Assembly (NCBI RefSeq): GCF_001984105.1
Contig: NZ_MTQM01000009.1
Coordinates: 1,240,001-1,304,000 of the forward strand
Length of the DNA: 64,000 nt
DNA from: Microbacterium sp. CSI-V
Lineage (GTDB): Bacteria > Actinomycetota > Actinomycetes > Actinomycetales > Microbacteriaceae
Direction: 5' to 3'
The notes under the pieces were generated by a model, which was given only the letters and a program-made list of their open reading frames with translations, did not search any database and had not been told where the DNA came from. A program made the position numbers and the translations under genes. Every line of letters begins with the position of its first letter. The stretch's first letter is position 1. Below are positions 1-8,285 of the stretch, one piece after another.

Positions 1-476
1 AGCGTGCCGACCTCCGCGTCGGCGGTGCTGTAACGGAAATCGGCCGACAGCGCGTCGATCCGCGACAGCACTGTGGACGACCCCGGGACGTCGAACCGCA
101 GGTCGGCGATGAACGAACCGAACACCGACGAGGGCGTGATCGCAACGCGCGGCAGCCCCACCTCGAAGGAGGACGCGGTCGGACGCACCGCCAGCACCCC
201 CGTGTACACCGGGCGTTCGCCGCCGCCGAAGACCGCCGCACCGACCCAGGAGTTGGTCGGCGGCGCCACCCCCTCGGCGAGACGTGTGTCTCCGGCGTAG
301 GGACCGGGCAGTCGGGGGAGATCGGCGGCCACCTGCGCCGCCTCCGTCGCCCACGCCGGGGCGGGCGTGGCGTCGACGGTCGGGGACTCCGGCACCTCCG
401 GGACGCACCCGCTCGCGGCCACTCCGACGGCGACGAGGATCGCGACCGCCGCGACCGTCCGGAGGCGCCGACTCAC
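1..476 (-). CDS. Secreted lipoprotein, GH81-like N-terminus (3' end outside window)
   Basis: The GTG start at 476 overlaps the stop of the upstream HlyD-like gene (GTGA), so the two are translationally coupled. The first 25 residues form a signal peptide ending in the lipobox VAASGC, so a membrane-anchored exported protein is expected. From about residue 70 the text APPTNSWVGAAVFGGGERPV, then a TASSFEVGLPRV stretch, resembles the opening of GH81 endo-1,3-beta-glucanases (PTN-x-W followed by a short beta-rich segment). No catalytic residues lie inside the window. As third gene of the glycosyltransferase operon it could trim or release the polymer. The GH81 call is recognition by eye; lipoprotein status is firmer. 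Confidence 0.55.
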   Translation of the reverse strand, partial: MSRRLRTVAAVAILVAVGVAASGCVPEVPESPTVDATPAPAWATEAAQVAADLPRLPGPYAGDTRLAEGVAPPTNSWVGAAVFGGGERPVYTGVLAVRPTASSFEVGLPRVAITPSSVFGSFIADLRFDVPGSSTVLSRIDALSADFRYSTADAEVGT

Positions 477-1204
477 CGGAACCCCCCGGGGACGAAGAGC
501 TTGCCGACCTGGCGCACGACCCAGGCTCCGAGGTCCTCGTCGCCGCGCAGCTCGAGGGCTGCGGCCACGGGCGCGCCCGCGAACGCCACCGACGCGCCGC
601 CCAGGCTTTCGTCCCGAGCCACGACGACGACCTGCGGCTGCCCGTCGCGTTCCTCGCCGACGTGGAACTCCGTCAGAGCGAGCGTGCGCGAGGTCCCGTC
701 CGGCATCCGGACGTCCACGTCGCCGCCGACCTGCATCCGGGCGTAGTCCCGGGCGTTCATGGGGAAGGACGCTTCCAGGTGGAGGGTGTTCGAAATGCCC
801 ACGACGGCGATGATCGAGTTGCCCGGGACGAACGATCCGATGTTGGCCTCGACGTCGCGGACGATGCCGTCGGCGACGGCGGTGAACACCAGCACGTCGT
901 CTCCCTCGACGCGGTAGCCCACGCCCTCGGGGTTCAGTCGCGAGGTCTGCAGCGACTGCTGCAGGGTGGAGCTCTGCAGCCGCAGCAGCTCCTGTCCCTT
1001 CACCACGGGTGTGCCCGGCTGGATGGACATGGATGCCACGAACCCGGCGTAGGCGGTCCCGACGCTGTAGGTGTCGGAGACGAGGGTCGCCTCCGATGCG
1101 CCGACGCTGAGTGCCCGCTGGTTGGCGTACATCAGTCCGCCGAGGGCGACGGCCAGCACGATCACGGACGACAGGATGAAGCCGCCGATGCGGAGGAACT
1201 TCAC
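473..1204 (-). CDS. HlyD-like / biotinyl-lipoyl periplasmic adaptor protein
   Basis: 243 aa from a GTG start at 1204 that overlaps the glycosyltransferase stop by 4 bp. One N-terminal membrane segment (about residues 5-26, rich in V/I/L/A) is followed by a biotinyl-lipoyl-like half motif (SIQPGTPVVKGQELLRL), a short linker, the second half (TAVADGIVRDVEANIGSFV) and a beta-barrel-like C-terminus. This is the plan of HlyD/membrane-fusion proteins but without a long coiled coil, so it is probably an accessory of polymer export by the adjacent GT2 synthase rather than part of a drug efflux pump. No partner ABC or RND pump gene is nearby. Confidence 0.7.
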   Translation of the reverse strand: MKFLRIGGFILSSVIVLAVALGGLMYANQRALSVGASEATLVSDTYSVGTAYAGFVASMSIQPGTPVVKGQELLRLQSSTLQQSLQTSRLNPEGVGYRVEGDDVLVFTAVADGIVRDVEANIGSFVPGNSIIAVVGISNTLHLEASFPMNARDYARMQVGGDVDVRMPDGTSRTLALTEFHVGEERDGQPQVVVVARDESLGGASVAFAGAPVAAALELRGDEDLGAWVVRQVGKLFVPGGFR

Positions 1205-2877
1205 GAGACCACCTCCAGGGGGTCGAAGGTTCGACGCCGCGGCGCGGTCTGCAGCTGGCGACGGTTGCGGGCGCGGCGGCGGTCCTGCTGCTGCTCGCGG
1301 AACGCCACGATGATGAGACCGCCCAGGGCGACGGTGTTCACGACGTTCCAGAAGAGGGCGACGGACAGTTGACCCGTCCAGTCGAACTTCCAGACGCCGA
1401 CGAGGGTGGTCGCGAGCAGGAACAGGAAGAAGAGAGTCTGCACGCGGATGTAGAGGAAGGGCGAGGTCCGCGCGCCCGCCCCGGTGACGTGCCACGTCCC
1501 GGCACGGCCCGTGACGGCGTTGAACAACGCCTTCGTGTAGATCGGGAACGACACGGACGACAGCAGGAGGGTCTCCCAGCGGAAGGCGCCGATCGTGAAG
1601 AACGCCATCACCACCTGCATGAGGTAGAAGCCGCAGTAGAAGAGGATCCACTGCCCCAGGGGGACTTCCATCGACATGGGCGTGATGTCGAGGAAGATCT
1701 GCAGCGGCGGCAGCAGGAGGAGCGCCAACGGGATGACCCCGTTGAAGTAGAACGTGGCCGTGGCGAAGTACTGCAGCCGCTGGTCCATCGTGAGCGTGCG
1801 GCGCGGCGACAGCGGGTTGTGCGTGAGCAGGATCTCGAACGCCCCCGTGGCCCAGCGCACCTGCTGCTTGCTGAAGGACTCGATGCGATCCGGCGTCTCT
1901 CCCGTCGCCAGGTGCAATGGGATGTACACCGAGGACCACCCGGCCTCGTGCAGGAGGATCGAGGTCCAGATGTCCTCGGACTTCGACGCCGCATGCAATC
2001 CCCCGATGCTGTCGACGGCCGCACGGCGGAACACGACGTTGGTTCCCACGCAGAACGCCGAGTTGAAGCGGTTCTTCCCCGGTTGGGCGAGCGCGTAGAA
2101 CACCGTCTGCATGTAGGCCGACGCGCGGGCGATGAACCCGTCGATGTTGCCGTAGACCTGCGGGGTCTGCACGAACGCGACCCGGTCGTCGGCGAAGAAC
2201 GGCATCGTCTCCTCGAGGAAGTTCGGTTCCGGCACGAAGTCCGCGTCGAAGATCGCGAAGTAGTCACCGTCGAGCTGCCGGAGCGCCGCGTTGATGTTGC
2301 CCGCCTTGGCGCCCTCGTTCCCTTCACGGGTGCGGTACCCCGCACCCAGCCGCGCGGCCAGTTCGGCGACCTCCGGGCGACGCATGTCGTCGAGGACCCA
2401 CGTCCGGTGGGCGCCTCGTAGCGCGACGCACGCGCGGACCGTTCGTTCGAGCACCACGAGCGATTCGCCGTAGGTCGGGATGAGCACGTCGATGCCGACG
2501 CGCACATCGTGAACCTGCACGTCGGGGCTCTCCGGGTCGCCCGTGAACAGGCTCGCGCGCGCCGCGTGGTACGCGAACCCTCGGGGATTGTGCGTGGAGG
2601 AGAGCGCGGTCCACAGGCTCAGGAGGATCTGCAGGATCAGGAAGCTCTCGCAGACCACGACGATCGTGTAGGGAAGCGGATCGCCGACGTTCGCCGGGTT
2701 CAGGAGGAATGCCGCGTACAGCAGGCACCCGATCGTCGCGAGGACGACGAGCAGGATCAGCGACGGCGACTGCACCGTGCCGTCGCGGAAGATGTCGGAT
2801 CCGGCCGAGATCCGGCTGGATGATGTGCGGTGCGTGCGTCGGCGGACGCACCGCCGTCGCTCTGAGTGTCGGGCCAT
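1201..2877 (-). CDS. Membrane family 2 glycosyltransferase, cellulose-synthase-like
   Basis: 558 aa. ATG at 2877 is chosen because GAGGGG lies 7 nt upstream; an ATG two codons earlier is also possible. Two N-terminal membrane helices (about 37-65 and 70-92) precede a GT-A domain with IPTYGE (about 133), LDD (about 163), DAD (about 211, metal/UDP-sugar binding), SED (about 300, catalytic base) and QQVRW (about 338, acceptor/product gating). At least four C-terminal membrane helices follow. These are the processive BcsA/curdlan-synthase signatures, so it should polymerise a UDP-sugar and extrude the glucan. The operon partners (HlyD-like, GH81-like lipoprotein) make a beta-glucan exopolysaccharide plausible; the linkage cannot be read from sequence. 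No PilZ domain is seen. Confidence 0.85.
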   Translation of the reverse strand: MARHSERRRCVRRRTHRTSSSRISAGSDIFRDGTVQSPSLILLVVLATIGCLLYAAFLLNPANVGDPLPYTIVVVCESFLILQILLSLWTALSSTHNPRGFAYHAARASLFTGDPESPDVQVHDVRVGIDVLIPTYGESLVVLERTVRACVALRGAHRTWVLDDMRRPEVAELAARLGAGYRTREGNEGAKAGNINAALRQLDGDYFAIFDADFVPEPNFLEETMPFFADDRVAFVQTPQVYGNIDGFIARASAYMQTVFYALAQPGKNRFNSAFCVGTNVVFRRAAVDSIGGLHAASKSEDIWTSILLHEAGWSSVYIPLHLATGETPDRIESFSKQQVRWATGAFEILLTHNPLSPRRTLTMDQRLQYFATATFYFNGVIPLALLLLPPLQIFLDITPMSMEVPLGQWILFYCGFYLMQVVMAFFTIGAFRWETLLLSSVSFPIYTKALFNAVTGRAGTWHVTGAGARTSPFLYIRVQTLFFLFLLATTLVGVWKFDWTGQLSVALFWNVVNTVALGGLIIVAFREQQQDRRRARNRRQLQTAPRRRTFDPLEVVS

Positions 2878-3026
2878 CGCCATTCCCCTCGGGTAAAGGG
2901 GGTACAGCGAAACAGCGCATTGACGCAGCGCGTGACACGGCCCCCCAGCCTGAACGGCGGGCGACCTCGGGCGGTCGCACGCCGTCGTCGTTCTGGTGAC
3001 TGTAGATGAGGGCGAGACGGAAGAAT

Positions 3027-3287
3027 TCACCCTCCGTGGACATTCCGGCCGCTATCCGGACGCGCGACCGGCAGGAATCGACACCATCGCTCTGCGAGGT
3101 TCTCGGGAATGGTGCCCCTGATCTGGGTTTCCTCGGATTGGCCGACGGGGAGCTCGAAGGAGACATTCCGTTCCGGGAATGTCGCCCGCACGTCGTCCGA
3201 CTTTTCCGGAGACGTCCGATCCGAACGGAAGCGGAGTCGCGCAGGGTCATCTGCGGCCCATATTGCGACTCGTGAGCTCGCCCGCAC
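3027..3287 (-). CDS. Possible small ORF of unknown function
   Basis: 86 codons starting with GTG, upstream of the glycosyltransferase on the same strand. Third-position GC is about 70%, well below the 90%+ of neighbouring genes but not clearly non-coding. The product is charged and soluble, without signal peptide, membrane segment or recognised motif. A GAGGGG sits only 1 nt before the start, too close for a good ribosome site. It may be a genuine small gene, a decayed fragment or chance. Apart from it, the roughly 520-bp gap 2878-3397 shows no gene and has lower GC than the rest, as expected for a regulatory region. Confidence 0.22.
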   Translation of the reverse strand: MRASSRVAIWAADDPARLRFRSDRTSPEKSDDVRATFPERNVSFELPVGQSEETQIRGTIPENLAERWCRFLPVARPDSGRNVHGG

Positions 3288-3397
3288 ACCCCTCGCGAGC
3301 CGAGCACGAGGCCGCTCCCGTGCGGTCGTCGCCGCCTGATGAGCCGGCGATGAGGAAGCTATGAATCACGAAAAGGTAACGGCATCCTCTTCCCTGG

Positions 3398-3525
3398 CGT
3401 TACCTCACCGTTATAGAGTCATCGCACGGTAGTTGTTTTGCTGTGGCAGCTACCGACATGTGATTGCAGGACACTCTGGTGCAGGGAAAGGGCCGGTCGA
3501 GACTCCTCGACCGGCCCTTCGTCCG
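3398..3525 (+). ncRNA. Structured small RNA, copy 1 (promoter, hairpins, terminator)
   Basis: The -10 box TATAGA (3412-3417) sits in a 33-bp block (3398-3430) identical to the block at 10113-10145, so transcription probably starts near 3424. The transcript then has a 9-bp hairpin (3427-3435 with 3447-3455, one G-U pair), a conserved segment CATGTGATTGCAGGACACTC, and a perfect 13-bp stem (3488-3500 with 3507-3519) followed by TTCGTCC, which looks like an intrinsic terminator. Compared with copy 2 at least three stem positions change on both strands so that pairing is kept, strong evidence for RNA function. I do not recognise the family. It lies before the phosphatase gene but ends 50 nt short of that gene's start, so a trans-acting RNA is more likely than a leader. 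Confidence 0.7.
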
Positions 3526-3576
3526 TTCTCGGCCGCGATTCACGACCGATCCGGCCGAACGCGGGAGGATGGGGAC

Positions 3577-4197
3577 GTGAAAGACGAGGATCTGACCGAC
3601 CCCGACGGGCGCCTCGTGCTCGTCCGCCACGGCGAGACCGAGTGGAGTCGCACCGGTCGCCACACCGGGCTGACCGACATCCCCCTCACCGAGACCGGCG
3701 CCTACAAGGCCGAGCTCGCCGGCACCCTGCTCGCCACCCGCCACTGGGACCTCGTGCTGACGAGCCCCCTGCACCGCGCCGTCGAGACCGCCGCCCGGGC
3801 GGGCTACCCGCAGGCTGCGCTCGAGCCGCGCCTGGTGGAGTGGGACTACGGCGCGTACGAGGGCCTCACGACGCCCGAGATCGACGCGCGCCTCGGTCGA
3901 CCGTGGACGATCTGGCAGGCCGGAGCCCCCGCCGGCGCGACCCCCGGCGAGACGGTCGAGCAGGTCACGGCCCGCGCGGAATCCCTCCTGGCCGAACTGC
4001 GCCCCCGCGTCCGCGCCGGCGAGCAGGTGCTGCTCTTCTCGCACGCGCACTTCCTCCGCGCCCTGGCCGGTGTCTGGCTGGGCCTCACCGCCGCGGGCGG
4101 ACGCTACTTCGTGCTCGGCACCTCCGCGGTGAGCGAGCTCGGGTTCGAGCACGGCTCCGAGGTCATCACGCAGTGGAACCACGTCCGCGGGCGCTGA
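3577..4197 (+). CDS. Histidine phosphatase family protein (phosphoglycerate-mutase fold)
   Basis: 206 aa. The GTG start at 3577 is preceded by GGGAGG 8 nt upstream. LVRHGETEW near residue 12 carries the phospho-accepting histidine (RHG motif); the acid LVEWDYGAYEG near residue 86 and the second histidine SHAHFLR near residue 155 complete the active site of branch 1 enzymes. Length fits small phosphatases of this group (about 200 aa) rather than dPGM (about 250 aa). Such enzymes act on sugar phosphates, cofactor precursors or phosphoserine; the substrate cannot be deduced. It is monocistronic, downstream of small RNA copy 1. Confidence 0.87.
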   Translation: MKDEDLTDPDGRLVLVRHGETEWSRTGRHTGLTDIPLTETGAYKAELAGTLLATRHWDLVLTSPLHRAVETAARAGYPQAALEPRLVEWDYGAYEGLTTPEIDARLGRPWTIWQAGAPAGATPGETVEQVTARAESLLAELRPRVRAGEQVLLFSHAHFLRALAGVWLGLTAAGGRYFVLGTSAVSELGFEHGSEVITQWNHVRGR

Positions 4198-4329
4198 CCC
4201 GGCCGTGACCTCCGGCGCGGGCGGAGGACCGACGCCCGTCGCGCGAATCGCCCATTAGGCTCTGGCCACGGGGACTCGCCGCCGCACCCTACGACGACGC
4301 GGAGAACCGTTCCGGGGGGAGGGGGACGC

Positions 4330-6234
4330 ATGGCCGACGTCCGCGGCGACCGTGAGCTCCTCGCCGCCGTTCGAAGCGGTGAGACCGCAGCCTTCGAAGA
4401 GCTGTGGACCCGCCACCGCGAGGCCGCGGCGAGGTACGCGCGGCGGGCGCTTCCCTCGCGGGTGGACGACCTCGTCTCCGAGGCCTTCCTCGCGATCTAC
4501 CAGCAGGTCACGACGACGGCCACCGGCCCCACGGACGCGTTCCGCCCCTACCTGAAGGCCGTGATCCGCAACACGGCCCTCCGGTGGCGACGCGCGGAGG
4601 TCGACCTGAGCGATCGTCCCGTCGAGGACATCGGCACCTCCCTGGATGCGCTGACCCTCGTCGAGCGCGACGACGAGCGCTCCGATCTGTCCGCAGCCCT
4701 GGAGGGTCTCCCGCCTCGCTGGCAGCGTCTGCTGTGGTTGACCGAGGTGGAGGGGGCGGACCGCCGGAAGATCGCCGAGGAACTCGGGATCTCGGCCAAT
4801 GCCGTCTCCGCTCTCCGCCGTCGGGCGACGTCGGGGCTCGCACGCACCTGGCTCGCCCAGCAGATCCCCCCGCTCCTCCGAGACGATCCGACGCACGCCG
4901 CCCGCATCCTGCCCGACTACGTCAACCGGGCCACCGACCCACGGACGGATGCCGCCGTCCGTGCCCACATCGCAACCTGCGGGTCGTGCGCCGACCTCCT
5001 CCACGCCCTCCGCAGCAGGGCGTCTCGCACCCAGCGCACGCTCATCCTGGTCCTGATCGGCTCGGCGACGGGATCGGGCGCCGCGGCAGCAGCCGCGTCG
5101 ACGGGTGGCGGGACGGTCACCGCCCTCGGCCTCGGCTCACTCGCCTCGGGAGGACCCGCGTCCTCCACGGCGGGCGGGTCCGCGTCCGTCGGCGTCGCGT
5201 CGTCCACGGCGGGCGGGTCCGCGGCCGCCGGCGTCGGTGCCGGCGCCGGCGTCGGCGTCGGCGCCCTGAGCGTGCTCGCCGTCGGCGGTGTCACGGCATC
5301 CCTTCTTCTGCTCTCGCCCCTCCTCGGAACAGCAGCCCCCGATGCGGCCGACGCGGCGGCTCCGCCCGCACCGCCGCCCGTCGTGAGCGCAGGATCACCG
5401 GTGCTCCCGGCGGCGGAGGACACCTCGCCGACAGAGGCCGCACCCTCCACCCCCGCCCCCGAGGCCACGACCGCCCCCCGCGTGGGGAGGGGGGTCGAGG
5501 ATCCGAACCTCACGGAGGCTGCTCTCGTCCTCGATCCCGCGGCGCTCCCCCTCCCTCCGTCCGACCGGCCCACCCCGCTCGCGCAGAGCGGTACCCCCAC
5601 GCCGACACCCGCTCCGACCTCGTCCGCGGGTCCGACCCCCGATCCCGCCGCTGCGACGACGGGGTACCTCGCGCCCGCACTGACCGGGCGCGGTCGACCG
5701 GGCGACACCGTCACGGTCGACGTGGACGGATCGCGGTACGCCGCCGACACGACGCCGGACGGCAGCTGGACTTTCGACGCCCGCCGCCTCTCCCTCCCCG
5801 CCGGCACCTACCCGTACGCCGTGACGAGTTCCTCGACCGACGGCACGGTCTCGAAACGAGCGGGCAGTTTCACGATCGTGAGTCTCGGGGTCCGCGGCTT
5901 CGAGGATCTTGCGGGCATCGAGGACATGACCGTGGACGAAGCATCCACGACCGGTCTCGTGATCGAGGTGGACGGCCCACCGGATGCCACGGTGCTCGCG
6001 GTCAGCATGACCGGCCACGCGGTGCAGTTCGCGCTCGACGGCGACGGGCACGCCCGCAAACGCCTCGTGATGGCGGCGCGAGGCTGGTACTACCTCACGT
6101 TCCGCGTGGTGGACGGCGACGGTCGCTGGGGCCCCGGCACGGAGCGCGCCGTCGACGTCTACGACCCCGACATCATCTTCGATCCGTGGGGCCCCTCCCC
6201 CGAGGAGATGACGTTCGACCTGACCGAACCCTGA
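4330..6234 (+). CDS. ECF sigma factor fused to zinc-finger, membrane and extracellular domains
   Basis: 634 aa; ATG at 4330 follows a strong GGGGGGAGGGGG site. Residues about 15-80 are sigma-70 region 2 and about 120-175 region 4 with the helix-turn-helix (KIAEELGISANAVSALRRR). Then comes HIATCGSC (H213, C217, C220), the HxxxCxxC zinc signature normally found in separate anti-sigma factors, followed by hydrophobic segments (about 237-257 and about 310-335), a long Ala/Pro/Thr-rich linker and an Ig-like C-terminal region. The sigma factor is therefore apparently tethered to the membrane and carries its own ZAS-like switch. No separate anti-sigma gene is adjacent. ECF groups with such C-terminal extensions are known in actinobacteria; release, by proteolysis or conformation, is inference. 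Confidence 0.85.
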   Translation: MADVRGDRELLAAVRSGETAAFEELWTRHREAAARYARRALPSRVDDLVSEAFLAIYQQVTTTATGPTDAFRPYLKAVIRNTALRWRRAEVDLSDRPVEDIGTSLDALTLVERDDERSDLSAALEGLPPRWQRLLWLTEVEGADRRKIAEELGISANAVSALRRRATSGLARTWLAQQIPPLLRDDPTHAARILPDYVNRATDPRTDAAVRAHIATCGSCADLLHALRSRASRTQRTLILVLIGSATGSGAAAAAASTGGGTVTALGLGSLASGGPASSTAGGSASVGVASSTAGGSAAAGVGAGAGVGVGALSVLAVGGVTASLLLLSPLLGTAAPDAADAAAPPAPPPVVSAGSPVLPAAEDTSPTEAAPSTPAPEATTAPRVGRGVEDPNLTEAALVLDPAALPLPPSDRPTPLAQSGTPTPTPAPTSSAGPTPDPAAATTGYLAPALTGRGRPGDTVTVDVDGSRYAADTTPDGSWTFDARRLSLPAGTYPYAVTSSSTDGTVSKRAGSFTIVSLGVRGFEDLAGIEDMTVDEASTTGLVIEVDGPPDATVLAVSMTGHAVQFALDGDGHARKRLVMAARGWYYLTFRVVDGDGRWGPGTERAVDVYDPDIIFDPWGPSPEEMTFDLTEP

Positions 6235-6244
6235 GTCGGCCCGC

Positions 6245-7057
6245 TCACGCGCCGCCCGAGTCGAAGAACCCGGCCAGCGCGGGGGCCGTGTCCAGGACCG
6301 TCGAGAGATTCGCGAGCAGGATCAGCCCGAGCGCTCCCGCCAGCAGAGTCAGCGCGACCGCGGCGGATGCCAGGCTCCGACGCACCAGGCGCCGATCGCG
6401 CGGCGCTCGCGCACGTCGCACGAGCATCCAGGCGACCGACGCCCCGAGCCCGACGATGACGACGGACAGGCAGACGACGAGGGCTGCGTGGTACGTGCGG
6501 AAATCGGCGACCAGAGCACTCGTGACGGGACCGTAGACACCCGCGGCCAGCTCCGCGCGTACGGTGACGACCTCGGGCGAGGTCCCGATCGGCAGGAAGC
6601 TCATTACCGAGGACAACGGCGCGACCGCTCCCTGCACGTTCGCCACGACGATCAGCAGCACCAGCACGGGGAGCGACGCTCCCAGCACGCCCGCGGCGAT
6701 CCACGCGGCTCGTGGGAGGAGCGTGCCGGCGCGCACGGCACGCTCCCACACCTGGCGCCCGACGCCCACCAGCGCGTACAGCAGCGCGATCGCGAGCGCG
6801 GCCTTGGTGAAGTGGAACACCGCCCAGAAGGTCACCGCGTCCGAGAGCGGGGCCGCGGGAGCGGCCGCACCCGACGACATCCACCGCTCGAATCCCACCG
6901 ACACGGTCTCGACGAGACCCGCGACCGCGACCCGGCCCGCCGACGACCACTCGGCCACGAGCGACGGGAGGATCATCGTCGCGACGCCGAGGAGGACCGC
7001 GGACAGGACCCAGGATGCCGGACCTCGGTGCCGCGCCGTCGCGGCGATGACGGTCAT
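6245..7057 (-). CDS. Multi-spanning membrane protein of unknown function
   Basis: 270 aa; ATG at 7057 overlaps the stop of the upstream DUF6326-like gene (ATGA), so both are co-translated. Five or six hydrophobic segments are visible: near the N-terminus (WVLSAVLLGVATMILPSL), VFHFTKAALAIALLYALVGV, AAGVLGASLPVLVLLIVVA, ALVVCLSVVIVGLGASVAWM and ALTLLAGALGLILLANL. An extracytoplasmic loop is likely between segments three and four. No catalytic or transport motif is recognised. Its stop is about 10 bp from the stop of the convergent ECF-fusion gene. Confidence 0.65.
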   Translation of the reverse strand: MTVIAATARHRGPASWVLSAVLLGVATMILPSLVAEWSSAGRVAVAGLVETVSVGFERWMSSGAAAPAAPLSDAVTFWAVFHFTKAALAIALLYALVGVGRQVWERAVRAGTLLPRAAWIAAGVLGASLPVLVLLIVVANVQGAVAPLSSVMSFLPIGTSPEVVTVRAELAAGVYGPVTSALVADFRTYHAALVVCLSVVIVGLGASVAWMLVRRARAPRDRRLVRRSLASAAVALTLLAGALGLILLANLSTVLDTAPALAGFFDSGGA

Positions 7058-7491
7058 CGCGCCGACTCGGGTGCCGTCGGCGCGATGACCCCCGCGGCGT
7101 TCCAGATCCATGCGACGCGCAGGATGAATGCCAGGAGGGCGACCTCCAGCCCGATCGAGATCGCGTAGAACGCCGCCCACTCCAGACTCTCGCCCACGAC
7201 GTTGAAGAGCGAGTAGGGGACGAGCACGATCGCGACCACGAGGTTGGTGATGCGGTTCGCTCGGGCGGGGAGGGCCAGGGAGAGGACCACCATGAGGGCG
7301 GGGACCGCGACCGAGGCCAACATCACCGTCAGCAGAGGAGCGCTGACCTCGAAGTCCCACACCTTGCCGTTCAGGATCTCGGCGAGCACTCCGGGTTTGA
7401 AGAAGTTGAGGATGTCGACGTAGGCGTACAGGAACATGAAGCTCGTCCATGCGGCGGCGATCTTGGCCTGCACGGGAATCGTTGTTGTCAT
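7054..7491 (-). CDS. DUF6326-like four-helix membrane protein
   Basis: 145 aa. The ATG at 7491 is preferred to an upstream in-frame start because the protein then begins just before the conserved-looking KIAAAWTSFMFLYAYVDILNFF segment. Four membrane helices are evident (about 10-32, 50-72, 80-100, 108-130). The opening KxxxxWTSxMFxYxYxD and the following LNFFKPGVLAEILNGKVWDF agree with my memory of DUF6326 proteins, whose function is unknown. It forms a two-gene operon with the downstream membrane protein and is divergent from the DUF2306-like gene 131 bp away. Confidence 0.6.
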   Translation of the reverse strand: MTTTIPVQAKIAAAWTSFMFLYAYVDILNFFKPGVLAEILNGKVWDFEVSAPLLTVMLASVAVPALMVVLSLALPARANRITNLVVAIVLVPYSLFNVVGESLEWAAFYAISIGLEVALLAFILRVAWIWNAAGVIAPTAPESAR

Positions 7492-7622
7492 GTCTCGAGA
7501 CTCGCGCCGAGTCCATCGGAGTCCATCGGACGAGAGGCCGGAACCCGGTCGGCCGAAAGCACGGTTCTCGGCTCGTCCCGCGGGCCGACGACACGGACAC
7601 CGGGGCGAACGAGCATCGAGAC

Positions 7623-8285
7623 ATGTCGAACGAACACGCACGACAGTCCCCGGACGGCGCCTGGCTCGCCGTCACCGGGCTCTTGCTGTTGAGCGCACTC
7701 CCCGTCATCGGCGGGATCCTGCGATTGGGCGAGATCCCTTCCGCGGGCGCGGTGCGCCCCGCGGCCTCGTCGATCGCCGCTGTGGCGCACATCGTCGGGA
7801 TGACCCTCTTCTGCCTGCTGGGCGCGTTCCAGTTCTCACCGGCGCTGCGCTCTCGCCGCCGATGGCATCGCGGCGCCGGCCGCGCGCTGATCCCCGTCGG
7901 CTTCGTCGCGGCGCTGGGCGCAGCCTGGCTCGCGGTCTTCTTCGGGGGGCCGGCCGACCAGCGGCCCCTGGCGATGGTCCGACTCGTCTTCGCCGCGGCC
8001 ATGATCGTGTCGCTCGCGCTCGGGACCGCCGCGATCGCCCGTCGGGACTTCGCGGCCCACGGCGACTGGATGACGCGGGCGTTCGCGATCGGGGTCGGCA
8101 ACGGCACGCAGGCGCTCGTCGTCCTGCTCTGGACCGTACCTCTGGGCGACGTGGACGCCGACGGCGAGACGTGGCTCGTGGCCACCGGCACCCTCCTCAC
8201 GGCTCTGGTCGCCGAGGCCGTCATCCACCGGCGGGCTGTTCGGCGCGGACGAGCCACGGCGGCGGGGGAAGCGCTTGTATCCTGA
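7623..8285 (+). CDS. DUF2306-like integral membrane protein
   Basis: 220 aa from ATG 7623. Six or so membrane segments. The text HIVGMTLFCLLGAFQFSPALR followed by RRRWHRGAGR matches the DUF2306 pattern of a helix ending in FQF/FxxxxR and then HRxxGR at the membrane face; the later DWMTRAFAIGVGNGTQ is also typical. The function of the family is unknown. It overlaps or abuts the histidine kinase gene, so it is probably transcribed with the two-component pair and may be its sensory accessory or target. Confidence 0.7.
   Translation: MSNEHARQSPDGAWLAVTGLLLLSALPVIGGILRLGEIPSAGAVRPAASSIAAVAHIVGMTLFCLLGAFQFSPALRSRRRWHRGAGRALIPVGFVAALGAAWLAVFFGGPADQRPLAMVRLVFAAAMIVSLALGTAAIARRDFAAHGDWMTRAFAIGVGNGTQALVVLLWTVPLGDVDADGETWLVATGTLLTALVAEAVIHRRAVRRGRATAAGEALVS

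Noticed and set aside
284..1372. Long plus-strand reading frames opposite the HlyD-like and glycosyltransferase genes, and many similar ones elsewhere
   Set aside because: High GC leaves few stops in antisense frames; these give Arg/Pro-rich or His/Gly-rich low-complexity products and oppose genes with clear motifs.
3433..3500. Shared peptide RHVIAGHS encoded in both small RNA copies
   Set aside because: The match comes from nucleotide conservation of the RNA core; there is no ATG with ribosome site, the frame runs through the terminator, and the base-paired parts vary by covariation rather than by codon.
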